Source of the DNA: AC-32 sp963788215
GTDB taxonomy: Bacteria > Actinomycetota > Thermoleophilia > Gaiellales > Gaiellaceae
Direction of reading: 5' to 3'
Assembly (NCBI GenBank): GCA_963788215.1
Contig: CAWBFX010000010.1
Span: 186,001 to 250,000 of the forward strand
Length of the DNA: 64,000 bases
The notes under the pieces are model-generated. The model did no database searches, had not been told where the DNA came from, and saw only the letters and a program-made list of their open reading frames with translations. A program made the position numbers and the translations under genes. Each line of letters opens with the position of its first letter. Within the stretch, counting starts at the first letter, position 1. Positions 40,140-47,329 of the stretch are shown one piece after another.

Positions 40140-41177
40140 GTGCGCGTGAATCTGGAGACGATCAAGCTCACCGACCTCGCTTCGTGCGGGGGCTGCGCGG
40201 CCAAGTACTCCGCTGCCCGCCTCGAGCAGCTGCTTGCGGGCTTCGTTCCCGCGGAGGCCGAGAACCTGCTCGTCGGGCTCTCGCCGGCCGACGACGCGGC
40301 CGTCTACCTGCTCGACGACGAGCGGGCGCTCATCTTCACGCTCGACTTCTTCCCGCCAGTCGTGGACGACCCCGGCGACTACGGCGCGATCGCGGCGACG
40401 AACGCGCTCAACGACGTCTTCGCGATGGGCGGCACGCCGTTGCTCGCGCTCTCGATCGCGGCCTTCCCGGAGGAGCTGCCGATGGAGATGCTGGCCGAGA
40501 TCTTCGCAGCAGCCGACGCCCAGGTTCGCGCGGCGGGCGGGCTCCTCGCGGGAGGCCACACGATCCGCGACGCGGAGCCCAAGTACGGCCTCGCGGTCGT
40601 CGGCACGGTCCATCCGAACGGAATCTGGCCGAAGAACGGCGCCAAGCCCGGCGACGCGGTCTTCCTGACGAAACCGCTCGGGACCGGCCTGATCATGACC
40701 GGCTACAAGAACGGCGTGGCCGGGACGCAGCAGCTCGAGCGCGCCATCCGCTGGATGCGGACGCTGAACGACAAGGCGGCGGAAGTCCTGCGCGGGCTCG
40801 CGCCGAACTCCGTCACCGACGTGACGGGCTTCGGCCTCTTCGGGCACGCGCACGAGGTCGCCGAGCGGAGCGGCGTGCGCATCCGGCTCGAGTCGGAGCG
40901 CTTCCCCGCGATCGACGGGGCCCTCGACGTCGCGCGCAAGGGGATCCGCACCAGCGGCGACCCGCGGAACCGCGACTTCGCGGCGCCCCACGTCGAGCTC
41001 GACGGAGTCCCCGATGCGATGGTCGGGCTCGGCTTCGACCCTCAGACGGCAGGGGGCTTGCTGGTCTCGCTGCCGCGCGAGCGGGGGGCCGCGCTCGAGG
41101 CCGAGTTCGCGGCGAAGAAGCTCTTCCTGCGCCGCGTGGGCTGGGTCGAGGAGGGCGCCGGCGTCACGGTCTCATGA
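40140..41177 (+). CDS. selD: Selenide, water dikinase (selenophosphate synthetase)
   Basis: This 345-residue enzyme makes selenophosphate from selenide and ATP, the selenium donor for selenocysteine and selenouridine. The glycine-rich catalytic loop LASCGGCAAK (about residues 13-22) carries cysteines rather than selenocysteine. The family motifs LSPADDAAVYLLDDE, LNDVFAMGGTPL, GGHTIRD and GFDPQTAGGLL are all present. GTG 40140 is chosen because it directly precedes the conserved part (GTG 40146 is an alternative); the longer frame to 40056 would cover the upstream hairpins and promoter. No selA, selB or selenoprotein gene is visible in this window. The stop overlaps a 23-codon frame. Confidence 0.92.
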   Translation: MRVNLETIKLTDLASCGGCAAKYSAARLEQLLAGFVPAEAENLLVGLSPADDAAVYLLDDERALIFTLDFFPPVVDDPGDYGAIAATNALNDVFAMGGTPLLALSIAAFPEELPMEMLAEIFAAADAQVRAAGGLLAGGHTIRDAEPKYGLAVVGTVHPNGIWPKNGAKPGDAVFLTKPLGTGLIMTGYKNGVAGTQQLERAIRWMRTLNDKAAEVLRGLAPNSVTDVTGFGLFGHAHEVAERSGVRIRLESERFPAIDGALDVARKGIRTSGDPRNRDFAAPHVELDGVPDAMVGLGFDPQTAGGLLVSLPRERGAALEAEFAAKKLFLRRVGWVEEGAGVTVS

Positions 41178-41245
41178 GCGTAGGCTCGACGGAGCTCATC
41201 AAGGAGCGGAGGTGCCGGCTCTGCCGGCGCCGGGAGCGGGATTGA
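41174..41245 (+). CDS. 23-residue CxxC micro-protein between selD and nadM
   Basis: An open frame from ATG 41174 gives a 23-residue basic peptide with C-x2-C (ERRCRLCRRRERD at the end). Its start overlaps the selD stop by 4 bases (ATGA), and its stop overlaps the TTG start of the next gene (TTGA). Such double coupling in an operon is unlikely to be an accident, but the peptide is too short to recognise. It may be a metal-binding peptide or a translational relay. Confidence 0.4.
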   Translation: MSVGSTELIKERRCRLCRRRERD

Positions 41246-41772
41246 TCGCCCGCGGGATGGTCCACGGGCGGTTCCAGCCTTTTCACAAGGGCCACCTGGA
41301 GTACCTGAAGGGCGCTGCCGTGCGCTGCGAGGAGATCTTCGTCGGGATCACGAATCCCGATCCCGCGCGTGTCCTCCCGGAGGAGTCGGACCCGCTGCGC
41401 CACCTGCCCGAGTCGAACCCGTGGAGCTACGTCGAGCGGATGCTGATGGTCAAGGCGGCGGCGGCGGACGCGGGGATCGAATCCGAGCGGCTGCACGTCG
41501 TCCCGTTTCCCGTGAACGAGCCCGAGCTGTGGGCCGCGTACGTCCCCGACGACGTCGTCCAGTTCATCCGCCTCTTCTCGGACTGGGGCGGGACGAAGCT
41601 CGATCGCCTGCGCGAGGCCGGCTTCGAGGTAGTCGTCCTCGACGAGGGCGCAGACAAGGAGATCTCGGGCGCGGACGTGCGCTCTGCGCTCCGCGAAGGC
41701 GGCGATTGGGAGAGTCTCGTGCCGCCCGGCGTCGCCGCTTTGCTGCGCCAGATGCAGCGGACCCCTGTGTAA
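41242..41772 (+). CDS. nadM: Nicotinamide-nucleotide adenylyltransferase (NadM-like)
   Basis: This 176-residue nucleotidyltransferase resembles the archaeal-type NMN adenylyltransferase, which joins NMN and ATP to give NAD+. The N-terminal RGMVHGRFQPFHKGHLEYLK contains the GRFQPxHxGH motif. The C-terminal ISGADVRSALREGGDW is the ISGTxIR-like motif. TTG 41242 is preferred over ATG 41257 because the conserved first strand starts at the Arg-Gly before the ATG. It forms an operon with selD. NadE for the next NAD step is also in this window, at 25577-27292. Confidence 0.85.
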   Translation: MIARGMVHGRFQPFHKGHLEYLKGAAVRCEEIFVGITNPDPARVLPEESDPLRHLPESNPWSYVERMLMVKAAAADAGIESERLHVVPFPVNEPELWAAYVPDDVVQFIRLFSDWGGTKLDRLREAGFEVVVLDEGADKEISGADVRSALREGGDWESLVPPGVAALLRQMQRTPV

Positions 41773-41862
41773 AAGAGCTGTAAGCCCCTAGAACTTTCCT
41801 GGTTGGCGGCCGTTTCAGTGGGAAGACACAACTCGCCGTCATACCTAAGGGGGTTCGGGTTC

Positions 41863-42738
41863 ATGCGCACGTTCGTTATCGCCGCGATAGCCGCCGCCTC
41901 GCTGGTGGTCACCGGGGCCTCACAGCCGGCTACGACCGCGGTCACCAAAAACGTGAACATCACCGCGACTGCGTTCACGCCCGCGAGCGTCACCATCAAG
42001 ACGGGCGACTCGATCAAGTGGACGAACAAGGACACCAAGACGCACCAGGTCGTCTCGAACTCCGGTGCCTTCGCGTCCGCGATCATCTCGCCCAACCACA
42101 CGTACAAGCACACGTTCAACACGGCGGGCACCTACCGCTACCACGACGCTCTGCACCCGTCGCTGACTGGCAAGGTCGTCGTCACCGGCCCGCCGCCTGC
42201 GGTCACCATCGCGGCCGGCGCGCCGATCATCGTCTACGGCCAGGCAACGCACATCTCCGGCCAGATCTCGAACGGACAGGCCGGTGAGACCGTGACCGTC
42301 TACTCGCAGCCCTACGGCGAGCCGTCGGCGACCCTGATCGCCACCGTGCTGACCGGCACGGGCGGCGTCTGGGACACCGTCGTGTCGCCCGCGCTGCTGA
42401 CGACGTTCCAGGCGCACTGGAAGAGCACTCTCAGCTCGACCGTGCAGGTGGCAGTCCATCCGAAGACCGCGTTCACGCTCTCGCGCCGCGGCTTCGGCGT
42501 GGTCAAGGTCACCACGAACCACTCGATGAAGGGCCACAAGGTCTACATCCAGCGCCACACGCGCTTCGGCGAGTGGGTCAAGATCAAGCGCGTCATCCTC
42601 GGCAGCCGCTCGTCCGGCTCGTTCCGCCTCCATCTCGCCCGCGGCCGCTACGTGCTGCGCGCGTACATGACGATCAACCAGGCCGGCCCCGGCTACCTCG
42701 ACGGCATCAGCCGCAGCCGCGTCTACCGAGCCAGGTAA
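41863..42738 (+). CDS. Secreted cupredoxin-like protein with altered copper ligands
   Basis: This 291-residue secreted protein has a signal peptide (MRTFVIAAIAAASLVVTGAS) followed by a plastocyanin/amicyanin-type domain (about 27-112). Where amicyanin has the loop His-Cys-x2-His-x2-Met, this protein reads GTYRYHDALHPSLTGKV: Asp95 replaces cysteine, His98 is kept, Leu101 replaces methionine, and the upstream His61 is present (KTHQVVSN). A second beta-rich domain (about 115-290) ends in a basic region. The ATG 41863 has AAGGGGG upstream. It may bind copper in a non-blue site or not at all. Confidence 0.78.
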   Translation: MRTFVIAAIAAASLVVTGASQPATTAVTKNVNITATAFTPASVTIKTGDSIKWTNKDTKTHQVVSNSGAFASAIISPNHTYKHTFNTAGTYRYHDALHPSLTGKVVVTGPPPAVTIAAGAPIIVYGQATHISGQISNGQAGETVTVYSQPYGEPSATLIATVLTGTGGVWDTVVSPALLTTFQAHWKSTLSSTVQVAVHPKTAFTLSRRGFGVVKVTTNHSMKGHKVYIQRHTRFGEWVKIKRVILGSRSSGSFRLHLARGRYVLRAYMTINQAGPGYLDGISRSRVYRAR

Positions 42739-42780
42739 GTAACCGAGTGCATGTGGGGCGCGGGTTAGCCTGCGCCCCAT

Positions 42781-44037
42781 ATGCATCCAATCGTCGTCAT
42801 CCTGCTCGACGGGCTCGGTGACCGGGCCTACGAGGCGCTCGGAGGCCGGACCGGCAACGAGGCGGCTGACACGCCGAACCTCGACCGGCTCGCGGCCTCG
42901 GGCTCGTGCGGGCTGCTCTACGCGGTCGGACCGGGCCGGGCGCCGTCCAGCGAGGTCGCGCACTGGTCGCTCCTCGGCTACCGGCCCGACGAGTTTCCCG
43001 GCCGCGCGGTCTTCGAGGCGATCGGCCGCGGCCAGGACGTGAGTGACGAGCACGTCTTCGCCTACGCGGCGCTGCGTCCGGCCGAGCTGCGCGACGGCGG
43101 GTGGTGGCTCGCGGGCCGGCCGGACTCGGAGCGCGACGCGGAGGAGGCCGAGCGGCTCGTCGAGCGCTGCGACGGGATCGAGGTCGACGGGCTCACCTTC
43201 TCGCTGACGCATGTCTGGCGCGGCGAGGCCGTGCTGCGGATCTCGGGCGGCGCCGACGAACGCGTGACCGACAGCGACGCGTTCTTCCGCGCCTGGTACC
43301 CGGTTTTGCGCCCGCAGGCGGTCGTCGCCGCGGCGGAGCGCACCGCGCGGGCCTGCGAGGAGTGGACCCGCGAGGTGATGCGGCGGCTCGAGGGCGAGCG
43401 CTTCAACGTGATCACGCTCAAGTGGTTCGGGCGGCCGCGGCAGGTGCCGTCGTTCCTCGAGCGCCATGGGATCACGGGCACGTTCGCGGCGGACTCTGCG
43501 TTCCTGCGTGGCCTCGGGCGGGCGCTCGGGCTCGAGGCGATCGACGCGCCGGAGACGGACGATCCCGTCGCCGACCTGCGTGGCCGCGTGCAGCTCGCGC
43601 GTGAGCGGCTGGATGCGGGCGACACCTTCGTCTTCGTCCACCAGAAGACGACCGACGCCGCGGGGCACACGAAGGATCCGCAGGTCAAGCGCGAGACGAT
43701 CGAGCTGCTCGATGCCGCGCTCGGCTCGCTCCCGACCGACCGCGCAATCGTCTGCATCACCGGCGACCACGCTACCCCCACTTCGCCGGACGTGATCCAT
43801 TCGGGCGACCCGGTGCCGCTGCTCGTCGCGGGACCGGGCGTGCGCGCGGATTCGGTCGAGCGCTTCGGCGAGCTCGACTGCGCGGCGGGGATCCTCGGCC
43901 AGCTCCGCGGCCCGGACCTGATGCCGGTGCTCCTGAACGCCGCCGACCGCCCGCTCTTCCTGGGCTCGCGGCCGACGCCCTTCGATGGTGCCGACGGCTA
44001 CCCTGCGCTGCTGGAGCCGCTCCAGGAGGGTCACTAG
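42781..44037 (+). CDS. Archaeal-type 2,3-bisphosphoglycerate-independent phosphoglycerate mutase-like protein
   Basis: This 418-residue protein belongs to the alkaline phosphatase superfamily. The N-terminal VVILLDGLGDRAYEALGG and TPNLDRLAASGSCGL match ApgM-type mutases, which interconvert 2- and 3-phosphoglycerate. Metal ligands are in ITGDHATPTSPDVIHSGD near the C-terminus, and FVHQKTTDAAGHTKDP is also typical. In some lineages this family has other phospho-transfer roles, for example phosphonopyruvate decarboxylase-like, so the exact reaction is not certain. It is immediately followed by ctaA, with no gap between stop and start. Confidence 0.8.
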   Translation: MHPIVVILLDGLGDRAYEALGGRTGNEAADTPNLDRLAASGSCGLLYAVGPGRAPSSEVAHWSLLGYRPDEFPGRAVFEAIGRGQDVSDEHVFAYAALRPAELRDGGWWLAGRPDSERDAEEAERLVERCDGIEVDGLTFSLTHVWRGEAVLRISGGADERVTDSDAFFRAWYPVLRPQAVVAAAERTARACEEWTREVMRRLEGERFNVITLKWFGRPRQVPSFLERHGITGTFAADSAFLRGLGRALGLEAIDAPETDDPVADLRGRVQLARERLDAGDTFVFVHQKTTDAAGHTKDPQVKRETIELLDAALGSLPTDRAIVCITGDHATPTSPDVIHSGDPVPLLVAGPGVRADSVERFGELDCAAGILGQLRGPDLMPVLLNAADRPLFLGSRPTPFDGADGYPALLEPLQEGH

Positions 44038-44973
44038 ATGGCTGTCGACACCACGTCTGCGCGGGCCCGGGGCTTCGAGCTCTCCGCGGCCGCTTTTCTC
44101 CGGCTCGCGCTCGCATCCGTGGGCGCGCTGTGGCTGATCGTCGTCACCGGCGCGGCCGTCCGCCTGACCGATTCGGGCCTCGGCTGCCGCCACTGGCCCG
44201 GCTGCGAGCGCGGCCACCCGCTGCCCGCGAAGGATTACCACGCGTTCATCGAGTTCGGGAACCGCGTCGTGGGCGGGGTCACGATCGTCCTCGTCCTCCT
44301 GACGGCGCTCGCCGCGCTACGGACGCCGGAGCTCTCCCGCGGCGCGCGTCGGCTCGCGTTCGGGGTCTTCGCGGGAACCCTCGCGCAGGCGCCGTTGGGG
44401 TACCTCGCCGTGAAGACCGACCTGCGCTGGCCCGTGGTCGCCTCGCACCTGCTGCTCTCGATGATCGTCCTTGCAGGCGCAGTCGTGCTCGCGCTCGACG
44501 TGTTCGCGGTCGTTCGCGGCCGGGCCGAGCCGCTTGTGCCGCTCGAGCTGCGGCGCCTCGGCGTCGTCGTCGCGGCTGCTGCGCTGGCGCTGCTCGTGAC
44601 CGGGACGCTCGCCACAGCCGCCGGGCCTCACGCGGGCGGCGGCACCGAGCACGTCTCTCGGCTCTGGCGGCTGCAGCCTGTGATCTACGTCCACGCCGCG
44701 TCGGTGGCGGTCTTCGCAGCCGGCATCGTGTTCGTGCTGGGCTACCTCGCCGCGCGGAGGGAGCGCTCGCCCCGCCTGTTCGCGCTCGGTGCGGGCGTGT
44801 TCGTCCTCCTGCTCGTGCAGATGGGCCTGGGCGAGATCCAGTACCGGACTCACCTGCCGTGGGGCCTCGTGCTGGCCCACGTCGGCCTCGCCGCGGCCGT
44901 CTGGGCGCTCCTGGTGGCTTTCGTGACGGTTCTGTGGCGCCCGCCGGCCCCGTTCGCGCCGGGCCGCACGTAG
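44038..44973 (+). CDS. ctaA: Heme A synthase (CtaA/COX15 family)
   Basis: This 311-residue membrane protein has eight hydrophobic helices and converts heme O to heme A for cytochrome c oxidase. Conserved features are the N-terminal motif GAAVRLTDSGLGCRHWPGC with the extracellular cysteine pair, the paired histidines in AFIEFGNRVVGG, PVVASHLLLSMIV and VIYVHAASVAVFAAG, and HLPWGLVLAHVGLAA. The start ATG 44038 directly follows the mutase-like gene. The presence of this gene indicates aerobic respiration with an aa3-type oxidase. Confidence 0.9.
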   Translation: MAVDTTSARARGFELSAAAFLRLALASVGALWLIVVTGAAVRLTDSGLGCRHWPGCERGHPLPAKDYHAFIEFGNRVVGGVTIVLVLLTALAALRTPELSRGARRLAFGVFAGTLAQAPLGYLAVKTDLRWPVVASHLLLSMIVLAGAVVLALDVFAVVRGRAEPLVPLELRRLGVVVAAAALALLVTGTLATAAGPHAGGGTEHVSRLWRLQPVIYVHAASVAVFAAGIVFVLGYLAARRERSPRLFALGAGVFVLLLVQMGLGEIQYRTHLPWGLVLAHVGLAAAVWALLVAFVTVLWRPPAPFAPGRT

Positions 44974-44983
44974 ACTGAAAACG

Positions 44984-45874
44984 ATGGCCGGCGAGCTTCG
45001 AGTCCACCGGCAGCCGCAGCTCACCCGGCCCGTGCTGGTCGCGGCTTTCCGCGGCTGGAACGACGGCGCCCAGGCGGCCTCCCTCGCAGCCGGCTACCTC
45101 GCGAAGACCTGGCAGGCGGAGCGGTTCGCGGACGTCGATCCGGAGGAATTCTTCGACTTCCAGGCGGCGCGCCCCCACGTTTCGCTCGAGGACGGCGTGA
45201 CGCGCCGGATCGACTGGCCCGAGACGGCCTTCTACCACGCACGGCCCGACGGGCTCGACCGCGACGTGGTGCTCCTGCTCGGGATCGAGCCGAACCTGCG
45301 CTGGCGCACGTTCACGGAGCTCGTGATGGGCCTCGTGAATGAGCTCGGCGTCGAGCTGATGATCACGCTGGGCGCGCTGCTCGCAGACGTTCCGCACACG
45401 CGGCCGTCGCCGGTCACCGGTAGCGCCACGGATGAGGAGCTCGTCCAGCAGCTCGGCCTCTCGTCGTCACGCTACGAGGGCCCGACCGGGATCGTCGGCG
45501 TCCTCCACGACGCCTGCAAGGAGGCGGAGATCCCCTCCGCCAGCCTCTGGGCCGCCGTTCCTCATTACGTCTCGCTCACCCCGAGCCCGCGGGCCGCCGT
45601 CGCGTTGTGCGAGCGGCTCGGCAGCCTGATCGGCATCGATGTCGACGTCGACGAGCTCGAGGAGGCGGCGCGGAGCTACGAGGAGCAGGTCAGCGAGGCG
45701 GTCGCCTCCGACGAGGACACGGCTTCGTACGTCGAGGAGCTCGAGCGACGCGTGGACGAGCTGGAAGAGCAGCACGACCTGCCGTCAGGCGATGCGCTCG
45801 CGGCCGAGCTGACGCGCTTCCTCCGCGAGCGCGAGCAGAACGGCGGCGGCGAGGACGCCGCCCGCGAGCAGTAG
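44984..45874 (+). CDS. PAC2 family protein (proteasome assembly chaperone-like)
   Basis: This 296-residue protein is typical of the actinobacterial PAC2 family: LTRPVLVAAFRGWNDGAQAASLAAGYL (residues 10-36) and VLLLGIEPNLRWRTFTELVM. A C-terminal coiled-coil region rich in glutamate (VEELERRVDELEEQHDL) follows. In actinobacteria these proteins are found near proteasome or heme genes and may assist protein assembly; function is mostly inferred. The ATG 44984 lies 10 bases after ctaA, so it is likely in the same operon. Confidence 0.87.
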   Translation: MAGELRVHRQPQLTRPVLVAAFRGWNDGAQAASLAAGYLAKTWQAERFADVDPEEFFDFQAARPHVSLEDGVTRRIDWPETAFYHARPDGLDRDVVLLLGIEPNLRWRTFTELVMGLVNELGVELMITLGALLADVPHTRPSPVTGSATDEELVQQLGLSSSRYEGPTGIVGVLHDACKEAEIPSASLWAAVPHYVSLTPSPRAAVALCERLGSLIGIDVDVDELEEAARSYEEQVSEAVASDEDTASYVEELERRVDELEEQHDLPSGDALAAELTRFLREREQNGGGEDAAREQ

Positions 45875-45877
45875 GCG

Positions 45878-46297
45878 TTGCGGCAGAGCGTCAGCCTCGT
45901 CACCCTCGGCGTCTCCGATTACGAGCGGGCGAAGAGCTTCTACGAGGCGCTCGGCTGGTCGGTGACCTGGGAGGCCCAGGAGACGAGCTTCTTCCAGGCG
46001 AACGGCGTCGTCGTGGTGCTGTGGAGCCGCGAGAAGCTGGCCGCGGATATGGGCATTCCCGACGACGGCGGGTGCTGGAGCGGCATCGCCCTCGCGCACA
46101 ACGTCGCCTCACGCGAGGAGGTCCACGAGGTCGTCGAGCTTGCGAGAAGCAACGGCGCGGAAATCACCCGAGAGCCGTCGGAGACCTTCTACGGCGGCTA
46201 CGCCGGCGCGTTCCGCGACCCCGACGGCCACGCGTGGGAGGTCGCGCACAATCCAGGCTTCGGCCTGAACGACGACGGGAGCGTGACGCTTCCCTAA
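45878..46297 (+). CDS. VOC (glyoxalase/bleomycin resistance) family protein
   Basis: This 139-residue protein has the paired beta-alpha-beta-beta-beta modules of the VOC superfamily: LVTLGVSDYERAKSFYEALGW at the start and GGYAGAFRDPDGHAWEVAHNPGF at the end. The final acidic metal ligand is in HAWEV. It could be a metal-dependent lyase, isomerase or binding protein, and the substrate is unknown. The start is TTG 45878, 3 bases after the PAC2 gene stop. Confidence 0.82.
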   Translation: MRQSVSLVTLGVSDYERAKSFYEALGWSVTWEAQETSFFQANGVVVVLWSREKLAADMGIPDDGGCWSGIALAHNVASREEVHEVVELARSNGAEITREPSETFYGGYAGAFRDPDGHAWEVAHNPGFGLNDDGSVTLP

Positions 46298-46307
46298 CGA
46301 GCAGAAG

Positions 46308-47288
46308 CTACTTGCGGACGCCGGTCGTGCCGACCACGCGCTTGTCGTACTTGAACTGGAGTGCCCCAGCCTTGCCGCCGACCCCTCGACCGACCACGCA
46401 CATCGGCGCGGCGTTGTCGATGGTGACGCTCCTGTAGATGCCGGGCCGGAGCAGGCGACCCCACTGATTCCGCGTGCGTCCCTGAAGCAGCCCCGACTGG
46501 AGCGAGTACGTGTCCACCCTGTGCATCGCGAAGCAGCTGAGCACCTGGCCAGACGGGAGCGCCAGACCGTAGATGCCGTCCCGGCCGGCCCTGAGCGCAT
46601 AACGGCTGCGGACGGTTGCTCCGTACTCGGTGCGATGCATGAGCGGGTTGTGCGCGTTCGCGAAGCGGATGGAGGCCTCGGCGAGGCGCGCCATCCGCGC
46701 GCGCGAGGCCGCGGTCACGCGGGGTGTGTATCCGTCCGAGTCGGTGAACGCGCGAAATGGCGGCGCCGCCTTGTATCCGCCGAAGTTGACGTGCGCGAGT
46801 TTCCAGCCGCGGCTGCCGTCTCGTTCGAGAGCCAGCACGTACCACGCTTGCTCGCCGGTGTTGGCGTTGGTGGCGCGCACCTGCGCGAAGAAGAACGGCT
46901 GAACCGGAGGAGCCTTCGGGATCTGAGGGACGACGAAGTCCAACGTATGCGGATCCTTCGGCGGCTCGCATCCACATCGGACGCCAGCGATGTAGGCGTC
47001 GTCCTGCTGCTTCGCGAATGCCGACTCGAATTGGTTGAGCGCGCGCGCGTCAAGGGATTGGAGTGCGGTTTCGCGCTGGGTCCAGAGCCTGGTCACGATC
47101 GAGCGTGCCGCGGCCGGCGACTGCCCAAGCGTTCTGTGCGCGGTCGACGGCTTCGACGTCTTCGCCGGCGGCGCGGGCGAGCTTCCACTCGTCTGGCCGC
47201 ATCCCGCTGCGCCGAGCATCAGCAGCATCGCGGCGATCGCGACTGCCGGAACATCGCGCCGGGGGAGCAGTTCGGGTCGCACGTGCAT
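46308..47288 (-). CDS. Lipoprotein of unknown function
   Basis: This 326-residue protein starts at ATG 47288 with a signal and lipobox (VAIAAMLLMLGAAGCGQTS, acylated cysteine near residue 30). A Ser/Pro/Ala-rich linker precedes a domain with RCGCEPPKDPHTLDFVVP and later SCFAMHRVDTYSLQ. It resembles actinobacterial extracytoplasmic lipoproteins of unassigned role. It is 41 bases from the DipZ gene and in the same orientation, so it may be a client or partner in extracytoplasmic redox maturation, but this is only inferred from position. Confidence 0.65.
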   Translation of the reverse strand: MHVRPELLPRRDVPAVAIAAMLLMLGAAGCGQTSGSSPAPPAKTSKPSTAHRTLGQSPAAARSIVTRLWTQRETALQSLDARALNQFESAFAKQQDDAYIAGVRCGCEPPKDPHTLDFVVPQIPKAPPVQPFFFAQVRATNANTGEQAWYVLALERDGSRGWKLAHVNFGGYKAAPPFRAFTDSDGYTPRVTAASRARMARLAEASIRFANAHNPLMHRTEYGATVRSRYALRAGRDGIYGLALPSGQVLSCFAMHRVDTYSLQSGLLQGRTRNQWGRLLRPGIYRSVTIDNAAPMCVVGRGVGGKAGALQFKYDKRVVGTTGVRK

Positions 47289-47329
47289 GCCGGTTTCTTC
47301 GGCAGTCACGCCGGCTTTCTTGATGCGAT

